Origin: Streptomyces sp. LBL
GTDB taxonomy: Bacteria > Actinomycetota > Actinomycetes > Streptomycetales > Streptomycetaceae
Reading direction: 5' to 3'
Assembly (NCBI RefSeq): GCF_029893585.1
Contig: NZ_JARXYX010000047.1
Location: 1-64,000, forward strand
Length of the DNA stretch: 64,000 bases
Positions 14,101 to 29,100 of this stretch are shown one piece after another. Within the stretch, counting starts at the first letter, position 1. Every line of letters starts with the position of its first letter. The notes under the pieces are model-generated. The model saw only the letters and a list, made by a program, of their open reading frames with translations, was not told the DNA's origin and did no database searches. Made by a program: the position numbers and the translations under genes.

Positions 14101-17100
14101 TCGCTGTCGTCGTCCACCTCCCGCTCGACGAAGTCGACGCACGGCTGGGCGCTCAAGGCGACCGGCCTCGTCCTGCTTCCGACGCCGAAGCCGGGCGTGC
14201 TCGCCGGCGCCACGGCCGAGATCAACTGGTCGTTCGGCCGGACGTCGAGGGAGACGAGCTCCCAGGAGACCGCGTCGTACAACCGTCTGCTGTCCAGCCT
14301 CGGCGGCTCGGTGGACGTACCGCGCAAGGTGACGGTGACTGTACGGACCCAGAAGGCGGGCGTCCCGGCGGCCACGGTCATCAGCGGGAACGCTTCGGCG
14401 AGGACCCGGGTCCCCATCAAGGAACTGATCCCGGACGGTCCGAGGTCGTGGGACCGCCCGCTGGAGGGGCTGTTCGCGCGGGCCGCGCGCGCGGTGCAGT
14501 TCGCCGAGTCGCTGGACGTGCTGGCGGTGACCGAACCCGGTGGCCAGTTCGAGGGCGGCAAGGGTCTGTTCGACGTCATCCGCTCGGCGCTGCACCCCGC
14601 GGTCACCGCGCCTGGTGCCCCGGGCCGGTCGGCGGCGTTCAAGGACGGGACAGCAGCCAAGCTCACCGAGGACCTGCACGCCTACCTGAAGAAGTGGACG
14701 CCGTCCGGCGAGCTGCTGAGCAAGGACGGCAGCGTGCACGGTGCGTACCGGGCGCACGCCGAGATCCTCGCGATCACGCCGAGCCATCCCGTCGGCGACA
14801 TGTTCTCCCGCCCCTCTCGGCAGTCGGACCGACAGCAGTCGACGACACGGACTCACGGCCTCGGCGGCCGCTTCGGGCTCGGCCCCGCCGTCGGTCTGCT
14901 GACGATGCCGGGTGGTCCGCGGCTCCGGCTCGCCGTGTGGCCCACGGCGACGGCGGGATCCAACCGGCTGGTCTCCTCGTCTTCCTCCGTCACGACGGTG
15001 TCCGGTCGGCAGATCACCGGGCCGCGGATTGTCTACCGGGCCCGGGTGCGGGTGCACGTGGAGGGCACCGGCGCGCGTTCCAGGGCGATGCGGGCGGGGC
15101 GGGGCGGCGGGCCGACGTACACGGACGTGACCGCCTGGCTGAGTCTGCGCCCCGAGGAGGCGGTGTCGCTGATGCTGAAGCTGCTCGACGGCATGCCGAC
15201 GATCGCCCCTCTGCTGCGGCAACCGGGGTACGAGCGGACGCTGCCCTTCGGCCCGTCGAGCGCGAGTGTGGGGCCGGGGTACGAGCGGACGCTGCCCTTC
15301 GGCCCGTCGAGCGCGAGTGTGGGGATGTCCTCGGTGGACACCGCCCAGCTTCTCTCGGAGCTTGAGAAGCTCTTCGCGGACGACCCGCGCCTGGCCGGGT
15401 TCCTGCCCGGGTTCGGCGCTGCCAACAAGTCCGGTCTCTTCACCAGCCGTTCCGACCAGCAACGGCAGCGTCACAACTACCGGGTCCTGACTGACGCGCT
15501 CTCGCCCGACAACGTCTCGGAGCGCAAGGGCACGGGGTTCAGCACGGGCATCCCCGTGCGGCTGCACCGCAAGGGCAGGCTCGACAACGAGTACGTCCTC
15601 GTGCGGGTCAAGCTCCGTGAGGAGACGAAACCGGATTACCGGGGAGACATAGCCGACTGGAAGCAGCGACACACCGCCAAACTGGCGAAAAGCGGACAGA
15701 GTGGCCACAGTGTCGAGGACGGCTTCTCGGTTAACGGCACGCTGTCGGCCAAGCCCGTTCCGGGACATCTCTACCTGACACTCGCCGCCGCTCTCGGCTG
15801 GTCCAGCGGCCGGGCCGGCCAGGGCGGTCCGAACACCGAAGTCCGGAAGTCGACCACGGGGTCACCCGACTCGAGCGTGTTCGGCATGACGGTCGGGTTC
15901 GACGTGGAGATCACCTTCGTCGAGCGGGAAAGGAACTGGCGGCGGTACGCGCTGCCGGGCCGTCCCGGCCGGCAGACCCCGCCCACGACGACGGTGGCCC
16001 GCACCGGCGCCGCCGCCGACGCGGCGGACGACGTGCGCCCGTTCGACGTCGACCCGGTGAAGGTGCGGCTGACGACCCCGACCGCCCTCACCCTGTCCCC
16101 GTCCCAGCGGCATCTGCCGCACATCCCGGCGGAGACCCGGGACGTCCCGGTGCCCGAACTGACCGGCATCAACATGATGTACGACCGCCAGTGGGCGGCT
16201 CCGGCGCGTGAGAAGCGGGAACTGAGGCAGTGGCTCGCGCTGGAGATCGTGGGCCTTGAGGGGGAAATCCCCGAACTGGCCCAGCAGTTGCTGACCGAGG
16301 CCGCCGACGGCGACGACGTGTTCACTGTCCCGGGTCTGGAACCGGCGCTGTGGATCGAGGAGCGACTGGGCTCCGACGCGCTTCCGGCGGGTCTGGAAGA
16401 GGGCACCAGGAGCGCCTGGCTCGTCGACGGGCTGCGCTTCGAGCGCCGGTGGGACACCGTGACCGGTTCGGTGGGTACCCGGTTCCATGTGCTCAGCCCT
16501 TCCGTGATGGAAGTGCTCGACGGACCGGCCACCGAACAGTGGCTCAGCGGCGGGCATCAGGCCGTCGGTGTCAAGAACGAGGCCAGGTTCGTGAGGACCT
16601 CGCTGATGGCCGCCGGTGCCGGGACTCCCTCCGAGTCGACGTGGATGCTCGGCGGCCTGGCCCCCAACTACGGATTCAACAAGTCCGCCCAGTCCTCGCT
16701 CATCTCCGCCGGTTTGATCGACCGGATCAGCTATACCGAGGCCGATCACCGCCTCGTGCTGCTCCAGGCCGACGTCGAGGTCCTCATGGCCGCCGAGGCG
16801 AAGGTGGGCTTCGACGCCGCGAAGCTGGAGACCGGTGGCCGGCTGCTGTCCCGGGCCGGCGCCGCGCTGGTGACCGAGGAGTACGCACGCGCCATCGGTC
16901 TCGGAGCGCAGGTCGACGAACGTCTGCGGGCCAAGGGGATCACTCCGCCGGTGCCCGTCGCCGAGGTCGCCGAGGTCGCCGAGGACCGGCCCGAGTCGGC
17001 TGCCGCCGCCTCCCCGGGGAGGCGGACGGCCGAAGGCCCGAGGGACCGAGGGTTCATTCCGTTGCCGACCATCGCCGAGGTCGCCGAGGACGGGCCCGAG

Positions 17101-20100
17101 CCGGCTGCCACCGTCTCCACGACGGAACCGGCGCCTGCCGCCGCCGAGCCCGGGACGTCGGCGTCTTTGGCTGAGTCCGGGACATCGCTGTCCCAGGCTG
17201 AGCCAGAGACGTCGCTGTCCCAGGCCCAGGCCGTGACGTCGAAGACCGCCCCCGATTCCGCGGCCGGGCTGCAACTGCCGGGCAACGGACCGCTGGGGCT
17301 GGGCGACATCGAGCACGCGCCCGACTTCCTGCGGCTGCTGCCGGCCCTGCGCAGTCGGCTGGCCGACAGAACCGGCACGGACGCCGAGGAGTCGCTCCCC
17401 GACGACCTGCTGCCCGAGCGGTTGCTCGACGACAGGCGGCACAACACCGAACGCCTCGGGAATGTGCTCAACGGCGCCACGAGTCTGCTGGCAAGCCTGC
17501 TGGACGGCAGCGTGACGGTGGAGCTGTTCCGGCAGGACAAGGGCAGGCGCACGTTCTGGGCCGAGCTGGTGCTGAGCCGGGAGGAGGGCTCCTTCGACAG
17601 CCGTCCCCAGCAGGGCCGGGCGATCTCCTTCACGACGACGGCCGTGCTCGACGATCAGACCGCCACGTCGGAAGGCAGGGGCTCGGGGCTGGACGTCCCC
17701 CTGTTGCTGCTCGGCGCCGAGAGCGGTGTGGCGGGGGTGCCGGCGGTGGGGAGCGCCGCCCAGCATTCCTTCGGCGAAACCGTGCGCAACGCGCTCATGG
17801 CCAGCGTGACCCTGACCATCCCGGACAAGGCGGGGATGGTCAGGGTCAGGATTCCGGTGTCGGCACGGTTGGACCTGTACGACGGGCCACCGGAGAACAC
17901 CGCTCCGATCGCCACGGTGGAATTGGAGGCGCCGCCTGCCGCCGAGGACGGCTCCACGGTCGACGACGACCGCTACCTGCTGTTCCGTCTTCCGGAGTCG
18001 GATCTGCGGGCGCTGGCCGGTCTGCGTCCGCCACGGGCGCTGCCCCCGCTCGGCGGGCGGTCCGCGCCGCTGGTTCCGCTGCCGCAGTGGCGCGTCGCAG
18101 GCGTGCAGCTGCCGTACGAGGCGCAGGCCTACCTGTTCCAGGGTGCTCCCCGGGTAAGGGCAGGAATGGCCGCCTTGGCGCGGAAACTGGGGGCGTCCTC
18201 GAACTTCCACGCCATCGACAAGTCCGCGGCGTACACCGTACGGGAGGAGGTGTCCACGGAGTGGCTGCAATCGGCGCTGCCGGTGGGGTCCACCACCGGG
18301 ATCGGGTTGCCGCCGACGTTCGTCAAACGGTTCTTCGGCACTGAGGACCTGGACGTCGCCCTGTACACGCGATTCACCCACGGTGAGGTGCTCGCAGCGG
18401 GTGAGACGGCGCTCTTCGAGTCGGTGTCGGGTGCCGAGCCGGGCACGATGGCGATGTCCGAGCAGGGGCAGGGCGGCACGTTCGGAGAGAGCGGGGGCGT
18501 CTCGGGGCAGGGGCTCCCCGTGCCGGCCTGGATGAACTACGCCCTCACCAACGTGCACGACTACGAGCCGGGCCCGGTCCGCACATCCGCTCACGCGGTC
18601 AGCGGGGCCTCGCAGCGGACCGCCGGAAACGCGACCGCACTGGCCTTCGAGGGGCCGTCCGCGCTGGTGCAGTTCACGGTCGATCTGCGGCTGGTCGCCA
18701 AGCGCCGGGACAACGTCGGGCACGCGCTGGGGTTCAAGGACACCCAAGCCGAACTGGACGTGCCGATCGCGCACCCCGTCCCGATCCGGCTCACCCGGGC
18801 CTCGGCGGAGCTGATGCTGGCCGCGGGCGCCATCACGGACCCCGACCACCACGTGCTGCGCTCGCAGATCAGGGTGGAGAAGGTCCTTGACGGTGAAGGG
18901 CGGCCCTCGGGGCTGACGTCGTTCACGCCCGAGGAGGGGTACCGCAACGCCGCGTACCGGGATGTGGCGACGTACCGGGAGTACACGCAGTGGGGGAAGG
19001 ACGCCGACGGTAAGCCGGTCCCTGCGCAACGCCCTCTGCCGCTGGCGCCGGACGCGAAGCTGCAGGTCTGGGGCTCGCACGGCGACACCGGTGGGCGTTT
19101 CAAGGGAGTCACGCAGGACGGGAAGACCCTTTCCTTCGACGCGGACGGGCTGGGGGCGATCCTCAAGGCCGAGCTGGCGGCGGACACCACGGACATCCTG
19201 CTGGCACCGTGCGTGAGCGGTTGGGACCCCGAGACGCTGAAGGAGACGGCGAAACGGATCCGCGAGCGGACCAACATCGGGGTGCACATCTCCGATGGCG
19301 GCGATGTGACGGTCAGTCCGCCGGAGGGCGACGATCCGGGCCGGATCCACACCCACCCGAAGCCCGACGGCAGCCCCGCGGACTTCATGTCCGACATCCC
19401 CGCAGGCCGCCCCCCCGTCCTCCTGACGCCGGTGGCCTCGGCGCGCCGGCCCGCCTACCCGCCGTCCCGGTACCGCAATGCCACCGGCCCGCAGGCCCAG
19501 CACCACCCGTCGGTGGTGGTGGCCGAGGGCGGCCCGCGGCGGTTCCCGTTCGGCGAGGCCTACGTCGTCGAGTTCGGCGGCGACGGCAGGACCGTAGGTC
19601 TCCCGTTGAGCAGCGCCGACGCCGACGCCTTCTCCTCCGCGCTGGCCACGCTGCCGCCGGACGCGGCGGTGGTCGTCACGGGCGCCGACCTGACGGGCGA
19701 ACCGTCGCAGGATCCGCTGGTGTCGCCGATCGCGGGCCAGGACCTGTCCAACCGCTCGAACCGGTGGATCTGGGCCACCAGGAACGGACAGGACCCGACC
19801 GGGGCCGACGAATGGGTGGGATTCCGTCCGGAGCCGACGAACGAGGAACTCGCCTACGCGGCGCAAACACTGACGGGCGACCAGGGCCGCGCCGCCGATG
19901 TGCTGAGCTGGAGGCGGGTGATCGGCCTGGTCTACGGGCCGCTGCTGGAGAACAACGGCCAGGCGTTCGGGGCGATGCTGCGCGTCATGCGGATTTCGGA
20001 GCAGGAGCGGCTGGCCGACGAGAACCACCTGCCACTCACCTGGCAGAACCTGCGGGGAGAGATCTCGGGGTACTACAAGGCGCTTTCCCAGCCCGAGCCG

Positions 20101-23100
20101 GAGCTCGCACAGGCGCTGCCGACCGTGCTGCAGGGGGTCGTGAACCTGTACGGGACGGACCTTGAGCTGCCCTGGGACGCATTGGTTCCCGAATACCACG
20201 TCGACCCCAGCCGGTTGGCCGTGCGCTCCGCGGAGCAGGCCGGCGAGGCGGAGCTGCCCGCCTCGGCCGATGAGTCGCTCGGACGGCCCGCCACCACGCC
20301 CACGCGGGAGCCGTACCCGTCCCCCGAGCCGTGGAACACCTCCTTGGCGTCGTCCGGGGGGACGCACGTCTACACGCCGCGTTTCCCCTCCTTCTACGAC
20401 GATGACGCATGGGAGACGAGGAGCGCCAACCATGAGCGTGCTGTGGCCAAAGCCCAGGAGACGAATGAACATGCCGGCCTGCGGGCCCAGCAGGGAGTCC
20501 GGGAGCTGCACCGGAGGCTGCGGCCATATGCCCGAAACCCTCGCCGTTTCTTCTTCTCGCCGGAGGACCCTGACAACTTCGACTGGTTCGGGGAAATGGA
20601 GCGTTTGCTGGACGAGAGGGGGAAGCCGCCGCTCCACGACCTGATGAAGGCGTTCGCGCAGGCCGCAGCGCACTACATGGAGGAGGAGGGACTGCCGGAG
20701 AGCGGTTCGCCGGCGGCCGGCACCACCGATGACGCGCAGCTGCGGGCGCTGGGATACCGGGTCGTCGGGGACGGCCAGGAAGCCGAGGACCTGTTCCGCG
20801 TCTACCAGGACATCGGCCTCGATCCGCTGCTCTTCCGAGAGGCAGTGGTGTCCTGGCTGGTGGGCCGGGAGGACGGCCCGTCCCTGGTGGTCGTGATGAG
20901 GGCGGCGCAGCACTTCGGACGCGGCCCGACGGAACCCGACTTCCTGAACATCGCGACGTCCCGATTCGACGCCTCCCGGTTCTATCCCTGGATCGATGCG
21001 GCCTTCGACTCCCGTAGGTGGCTCGGCACAGCGGTGGGGGTACTGGACCCCGATCTGCGCCAGCCGCACGAGGAGATGTACCGGGCATCCGTGGACTGGC
21101 TCGACGAGGATCTCACCGGAGTGAGCGACCCGGTGGGCTCCATCGAGTCCTTGGCGGTCCACGGCGCGGGCACAAGCCAGACGGCCAGGGGCGCGACTCC
21201 TTCGGTGGTGGCCGAGTGGCGGCAGCGCCGTGCGGCCGTGCGTGACTGGCACCTGCGCTACGAGGCCCCCAGGCTGCTGATGCGGAACATGCGCTCCGGT
21301 CACTGGGCGGCGCTCTACCTGGCCGGTGGCCCTGACGGCAGGCTGCTGAGCGTCTGGCCGGACGGACGGGCACTGCGCCAGGTGGTCCGGCAGGTGCTGG
21401 ATGACGCGTTCCAACCGGACGGTCGGCACGACGCGCTGCCCCTGCTACTGCTGCGGGACGAGCGTTTCCGGCAGTTGGTGGAGGAGGCCGGAGACGACCT
21501 CGGGCGGGCCACTTCCGAAGCGCGGGAAGCCATCCGACACCGTGCCACGGAGCTTGTCGACCAGATGGGCGACGAGCTGACCGGGCATGCGCACATGCTC
21601 GAAGAGGCCACGCACTTGCTGCCGCCTATGACCGGTCAGCGTGCGATGTGGTCGTCGTGGGCGCCCGGATCGCTGGAGAGCCGGCGCGCTTACCTGAGCA
21701 GGGGCGAGGTGCATGTATCCGCCCGGCACCGGGCGACGGCCAGCACGGACGCGGCCTTCCGTGAACTCGTGAACTCGGCCGAGAGGCACGGAGCTGCGCA
21801 TCCGGAGCTGTTCGAGGTCGTGGAGCCGGAGCGGGAGCCGGCCACGACGGCCCGCGACATCTCCCTCGCCGCCATGCGCCCACAGGACCGCAGGCTCGTC
21901 TACCCGGCGGCGGCCGACTTCCGGGTGATCAACGAGGAGGTGCGTTACCACCCGGCGTTGGGTGGTAACTACGCGCATGTCACGTTGGTGGAGATACCGG
22001 CACCCATCCCGGAAAAGGTCTGGGACCGGCCGATCGTCACCCTTCCGCTCCTCACCGAAAGTGGTCGGGCTTTCGGCCTGACCAGCGAGAGCGTCCTCGA
22101 GATGGCCGCTCACGATCGCCTTTTCCACTGGGACCGCGTCAGTCACTACCGGAACTGGGACGCTTCGGCGGACAAGGCAGTGGGCCCGTCCAGGCCCGTG
22201 GAGTGGAGGCAGGGCCGGCAAGGGGCGAGTCAGGACGCTGCCGGTCACCCCTCGGCCGCCTACTGGATGGCGCACGGCGAGCCTCAGAAGTACTCCGTTC
22301 CTTCGCCTTACGGGGTCAAGGCCGCGCTCGGCCTCGAGGTCGGCCGCTACCAGCGTGAGCTGTTCCGCCGGATGGGCGTGCCCGAACAACTGCCGCTGGC
22401 GCTGATGACGTGCTCCCCGGCGAAGGAGAAGCTCGCCCAGACGACAGCCGATCAGCACGGCGGGCGCCCGCTCTACGGCGCAACGGACGTGGTCACATGG
22501 CAGCTGCATGTCGGCTCCCCATCGGTCAATATCATGATCAACCGCAAGCCGACCGAACAGGACAAGACCTTCCTCGCCTTCAGGGCCCGGGACCCACAGC
22601 AGATCCGTGCGGACGAGGTGAGCGCCGCCGCTCACTTCAGCGGACAGGCGGCGCGCTACGGCCGCCTCACCACCCTGCCCGACTGGCTGCCGGCCACTGT
22701 GCGCTACGACCGGGCGTTCGGCGAAGCGGTCAGCCGGTCCGCCGGGCCGCTCGCCGCGGCCCGCCAGGTCCTCCAGGCTCTGCGCGCCGGCAAGCAGGAC
22801 GCGGAGTTCTTCCGGGGCAACAGCCTGGTCGGGCCCGAAAAGGCTATGCAGCGGCTGCTGGACCAGAACGGCACCGCCGACCTGCGCGAGGTGATGACCG
22901 CGATCGACGAAGCGGCCACCGGCGGGCGGATGTCGCCGTACATACTCCCCGGCGACATGGACATCGACCATTCGGACGGATTCGTTGAGGCGGAGGGCGG
23001 GTTCAGAACCCTCTCCACCGAACTCACTGATCCGATGGACTTGTTCGCTGCGTTCCGCGATCTGGACCTGACCGATGAGAGTGACCACTCCTTCCTGCTG

Positions 23101-26100
23101 GCCGTCATCGGGTGGCAGCTCACCCTGCCCGACGGCGACTACTCGCTGGCCGACATCCTGCGGGCGTACGACTCCGACCGGCCAGAGATCAGGGCCGCCC
23201 TGACCAGCGCGGTCGACCTGTACGGCTGGGCTGATGCGATCGTGCGCGGTGATGTCCTCGGCGGTGACATCAGTAAGGACCTCGTCGCGCGCCTGGAGCC
23301 CCCGCACCACCGGGTATACCGAGATGCCCACCGCTGGCTCGGCCAGTGGGCGACGGACGAATTCCCCGCACCGCCGGGGCTGCGGCTGGCCCCCGGACAT
23401 CGCGCCGCGCTCCCGCTGCTCAGCGGTCCCGGCGCGGAGCTGATCCAGGAGCGGTTCGCCGCCGACGGCCCGGCCACCTCGGCCCGGAGCAGGGAACTGC
23501 TGAGTGAGGCGGTGCGCGGCGCCGTGTCCCGGGCCTTCGACTCGGGCTCCCACACATACCCGCGGCCGTTCCTGCGGGACGGGCGGTTCCAGGAACTGGC
23601 CGACGACGCCCGGGCCGGCGAAACGCCGCAGGAGTGGCAGGCCGACATCAGGGAACGGCTGCTCAACCGTGCCGAGCAGTTGACCGACACCCTGCACATG
23701 GAGCTCCCCGAACACCTGGGGATGAAGGCGGAAGTGCTGGCTCTGTTGCCCTCCGCCGACACGCCGGCGGCCTGGACACTCTGGGCGCCGGGCGACCTCG
23801 CCGACGGTCTACCGGGCACCCTGGACGCTCTCATGGTGCCCAAGGGCCAGCGGGCGGGTCTGAACGGGGACACCGTGATGGAGTCCCTCGTGAACATGGC
23901 CTCCGAGTCCCGGCCCGGGCAACACCGGGTGGTCGTAGAGGTAGAGAAGACCTCCGGCCGCGACGTGTCGGGCGAGCAGGCGACGTACGCGGCCGACACG
24001 GTGGCCTTTGTCAAGCGCCGGGCCCTGGCCTATGACGAAAATGACCAGCCCTACGAGTACCTGCTGGTGTCGGAGGCCGATCGGGACAGCGGGATATCCG
24101 GTAGTCGGACACCCGGGGAGTCCGAGCAGCAGGAAGACGAGGAACTGTCTGACTACACCTCGGAGAGTGACGCTGAGTCGTCTGACTCGATGGATTCGCT
24201 GGAACGCGATCTGACCGCGGCGCTCGAGCAGCAGGAGGACGAGGACTCGGAGTCCCGGGCATCGAGCCCCGCGATGGACGGCGAGGCGGAGCCGGCGCCG
24301 CTGATGTTCATGGGCTCCCTCCAGGACGGCGACCCGCCCCGCTACCGGGCATCTTCTTCGTCCGCGGGTGCGATCAGCCGGGGCCGCCGGATGAGCGTGG
24401 CGCTTGCCGGAGTCTTTGCCTCCGGCAACTCCCGTCAGCTCCTCGAGTTGGCACAGGTCTCACAGAACAGGCGGCATGAGGCGATCGAGGAACTGCTCCG
24501 CGCGTCCGCCGCGCGGGTGCGCTACGAGGGGGACCCGGGCTCTTATGCGGAGGTGATCAGCGGGAACGGTTGGCCGCAGGCCGCCGGGGAATACGAGGCC
24601 GGCGCGGCCTCTGTCTTCGCTGTGCAGCGCAACGTCGAAGAAGCGGCGGCGCGGGCCTTCGAAGCGTTCCGTGCCTGGGAGACAGCCCGGACCACTTTCG
24701 CGGCGGACCGAGGAAACCGAGGTTTCGTTGACAGGGTGCTGGGTCGTGGCGGGCCTGACATGGAGTCCGAGTCGACGGCCGCCAGGCTCCGGGAGGACGC
24801 CCCCAGCACACGGCTGGTGTACTGGCTGGGCCGGCTGGAGGGCTACGGGAACTCGGCGCCCGAGTTCGAGGCCGGCTGGCCGTCGACGTTGGCCGAGTTG
24901 GGGTATATCCGGAGCGGAAGGCCTCAACTCGATCTGCCCACCAGGCTGATGGAGGTCTACCGGCGGCTCGTCATCAACGACACGCTGCCGAAGGATGACG
25001 TGCCGTTGTTCCTCAAGGCGTTGATGGCGGGGATGGTGCATCTGCTTCCTGAGGGTGCGGGCCTGGCGCGGTTGTCGATGTTCGAGATCCTGTGGTCCGC
25101 CCGGCTGGCGGGGCTCGGTGACGCGGCTCTGGACCGGAGCCTGAAGCAGGCTCTGGTCCAGGGCGCGCCCGGAATGTACGAGTGGGTCGACAGGGAGCTC
25201 GAGCCCTGGGCCGGTACCGTCGATCCCCAGGGACAGCGGGCGCTCACGCCGCCCCATCTGGCACTGCGCTACGACGCCGCCTTCGCGCCGCTCCGGCTCA
25301 CCCCGGAGGAGGAGCAGGCGGGGCGCGAGATGGGCCTGGACCCGCGGCACGTTCACGCCCTGGGGCGCCAGCAAGGAGCGCGGGATGAGACGAACCCCCG
25401 GTGGCGGGAGGACAGGTCGCTCGTTGACGCCATGCGGGAGAGGGCATTCCGCATGCTCCCGCCTGTGGAGCGGACGGTGTACTGGGCGTCCGTGCGCACC
25501 CGTCCGGGTTTCCCGCTCGCCGGCGCCTTCGACGAGGAGGTCCCGGACGAAGTCTTCTTCTCCAAGGAGGACGCGGTCCGAGCGGTCAGGGTGGGCCCGA
25601 ACCAGGACCTCGTGCTGTACCAGGTTCCCGCCTCGACCGCTCGTGATGTCACCCGCCTGGCCGACTACGACACTCCTGTGGCCCGTTACCTGCCGGGGAC
25701 GAATCTCAAGGGCCGCTACGACGGCTTCGAGAGAGTGGGGCCCCTCGGCCAGGTGGCGCAGGTCGTCTCAGGCGTCGAGGTCAGCCCGATGCGCACGTGG
25801 CACGCGGAGTGGCACGCGGAACAGGTGGTGCGGCGGGACATCGTCACGCGAGACGGTGTCCGGCGGATAGGCGAGACGTACTACACCGCTGCCGACCAGG
25901 AGTTGCGGGCGCCGTTCCTGAGGGACCTGGAGGATGTCGACGAGTTTGAGGTCTGGGCTCACGACAAGCAGGGGCGGTTGGGCACTGCGACTTATGGTCT
26001 GCCGGGCGCGGAGGCGACCTACTTCCACGTGTTCCAGCACGGCAGCGACTTCTTCGGGCCCGGTGGTGATCGGGCCCTCGTGAGGCCGCGCGCCGAACAG

Positions 26101-29100
26101 GCGATGCGGCGCCTCAAGAGGTTGGGTGCCACTCACCTGTTCCTCCAGTACTGCGGCGACGAAAGCGGGCGCCCGATACGCGAACTCGCCGAGCTCGCCG
26201 ACGATCTGGAAATGGAGATCATCGGGTACTCCGGCCCGGGCGCGCTGGCAAGGTCGGGCCCTGGCCGCGCCAAGCTGCACCTCCTTCTCGACCGTAACAA
26301 CAACCCGTCCCATCTGTGGCTTTACCACGACGAAGGTGACGTGGAGGGGTACCCCAGGGAGCGGCCGAGCTTCGGGGCGCGAGGGGCAGACCGGGAGTTC
26401 GGACAGCTCACCGGCTGGGAGCTCGCGGAGCCGAGGGGACTGGAGTATCCGGACGCCACCCTGGTCAACGCCGGCGGCTCCGCCTTCGGCGGCGCCCGTC
26501 GGGCACAGCGACAGGCGGAGGCGGAGGCGGAACGGGCACAGGCCGCACAGGCCGAGCGGCACAGGGCATTCGAGGCGCTGGCGAACTCGAACGCGGACAG
26601 CCACGCGGAGTCGATCACAGGGGGCAGCTGGGGAGACGTGGCGGGCGAATACGAGAGTGCCGCGGCCTCTGTCTTCGCCCTGCAGCCGAACGTGGCAGAG
26701 GCGACGAACCGGGCCTTCGAAGCGTTCAGCGCCTGGGAGGCAGCCCAGTCCGCTCCCGCACCGGAGCGAGGACAACGTTTCGCCGACAAGCTGCTGGGTC
26801 GTGCCGTGACCGGCCAGAACGTCGACGCCATGCTCCAGCGGCAACCGGACCTCAGCGAACGGATGGTGTACCGGCTGACCCGGCTGGAGGGCTACGGGGA
26901 CTCCGCGTTCGAGTTCGACTCGGGCTGGTCGCCGCTGCTGACCCGCTTGGGCTATCTCTGGAGACGAGACCACCAACTCGATCTCCCCACCAGGTTGATG
27001 GAGGTCTATCGGCGGCTCGTGCTGGACGGGAAGCTGCCGAAGAGTGACGTGCCGTTGTTCCTCAAGGCGTTGATGGCGGGCATGGTGCATCTGCTGCCTG
27101 AGGGTGCGGCCCTGGCGCGGTTGTCGATGTTCGAGATCCTGTGGTCCGCCCGGCTGGCGGGGCTCGGTGACGAGGGCCTGGACCGGAGCTTGAAGCAGGC
27201 TCTGTCCCAGGGCGCGCCCGCAATGTACGACTGGGTCGACAGGAAGCTGGAGCCCTGGGCCGGTGTCCGCGAAGCCCGGGTACAGCGGTCACTCACGCCG
27301 CCCCGTCTGGCGCTGGGCTACGACGCCAACGTCCCGATGCGCGGCCTCACCCCGGAGACGGAGCAGGCGGGGCTTCAGCGGGGCCTGGAGCCGCGGCATC
27401 TGGATGTCCTGGGGATCCTCGGGACCCACCGGATACCGAAGGCCGAGCGCTACGTACGTGAGATGGGGGAGAGAGTCTTCGTCGCTCTGCTTCCCCCCGT
27501 CGACCGGACCGTGTACTTCGCGCGCATCCTGTCTCCGAGCGACGCCGGCATCAACAGTGGCCTCGGCCGTCTGGCCACGGAGAAGGCCTACTTCTCCATG
27601 GCCGACGCGCTGCGCGAGCTGAAGGACTCCGGGGTGCACCTCCGCAGCCTCGCGCGTGGCCAGGCGATCGTGCTGGTCGAGGTGCCGAAGTCGGCCGCTC
27701 GTGATGTCACCGGGCTGGTCACCGGTGACACTCCTTCGGCCCGTTACCTGCCGGGTACTGAGTTCCGGGTCGGTGGCCGCCACTCCCGCGCCATGCGTAT
27801 AGGCGACCTGGAGGTGATGGTCGCCTCAGCTGTCGAGAGCACGCCGATGCCCACGTGGCGCGGGGAGCGGCACGCGGACGAGGTGGTGCGGCGGGACATC
27901 GTCACGCGAGACGGTGGCCGGCGGATGGGCGAGACGCACTACAACACCGCGGACCTGGACTTGCGGGAACCGCTCCTGTCGGATCTGGCGGATATTGACT
28001 CGATCCAGGTGTGGGCTCGTGACCAGGCGGGACGTTTGGGCGCGGCGACGTGGGAGCTGCCGTTCCCGGAAGATGAGACTTTCCACGAGTTCGGGCACGG
28101 CCGTGTCTACGCCGGGCCGGGCGGTCTGAGCCTCTTGAGGTCGGACGCGCAAAAGGCGGTACGGCGCGTCCAGGCGATGGGGCTCAGTCACCTGTTCCTC
28201 CAGTACTGCGGTGACGAAAGCAACCGCCCGGTGCTCGAACTGTCCGAGGTTGCCGTGGAATCGGGGGACACGACGATCGTCGCGTACTCCGGTCCGGGCT
28301 CGCTCGCCCCGGCTGCCGCGGCCCAGGCCCGTGCCCAGCTGAACGCCCTTCTCGACGGTAACGGCGCCCCCACGCACCTGTGGATCTACCGCCCCGACGG
28401 CGAGGTGGAGGCGTACCCGAGCAGGCCGCCGGGCACGGGGCGGAAGCAAACGCTGCAGGAGGGACAGCTCTCCCGGTGGGAGCCCGCGGAGTTGCCGGGT
28501 GCGGAGTACGTCAACCGGCGTCCGGGTGCGGCTGCTCTCAACTATCGGCACGAGGCGCTGTTGGCCGCGATCAGCGCGAGGGCCGGCGATGACGCGCGGG
28601 TGCGGTTCGAAGAGTTGTATCAGCACCCGGGGGAATGGGGTGCGGACACCTTCGTGGTGAACCGGCAGACGCATGCCGTTGTCGACGAGCAGACGCTGCA
28701 CGAGCCGGCGCAAGCGCAGGCGCTGGACGAGCCGTTGGGCCGGCAGTTGCTGGACGCGGGCATAGAGCCGGTGGAGGAAGAGCCGTCGCTGGCGCTTTTC
28801 TCACCCGAGGTGTACAGCCACGAGCTGTGGGGTGACGCGGCCCGCCGGTATGACCGCACGTTCGCAGAGGCCATGGGTGGTGTCGAGGATGTCCTCGGGG
28901 CGGTCGAGGACGGCTACGAGGCGCTGCATGACCTCCTTGTGCCGCTGGTGGATCCGGATTCCGCGCAGGAGCTGAACCTTCGGCGGGAGCAGCTGGATAC
29001 GGACAGCGTGGCGGAGCTGGTCGGCGCCTTCCGGCGGACGGCCGTGGAATACCGTGCGGACCTCGCCGAACTGTGGAACGACGTGTCGCCGGTCGAGCGC

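Noticed and set aside
13860..15365. Plus-strand open frames in the other two frames, such as this 501-codon one
   Set aside because: They overlap frame +1 completely, have Arg/Pro/Gly-biased composition typical of out-of-frame high-GC DNA, and show no domain.
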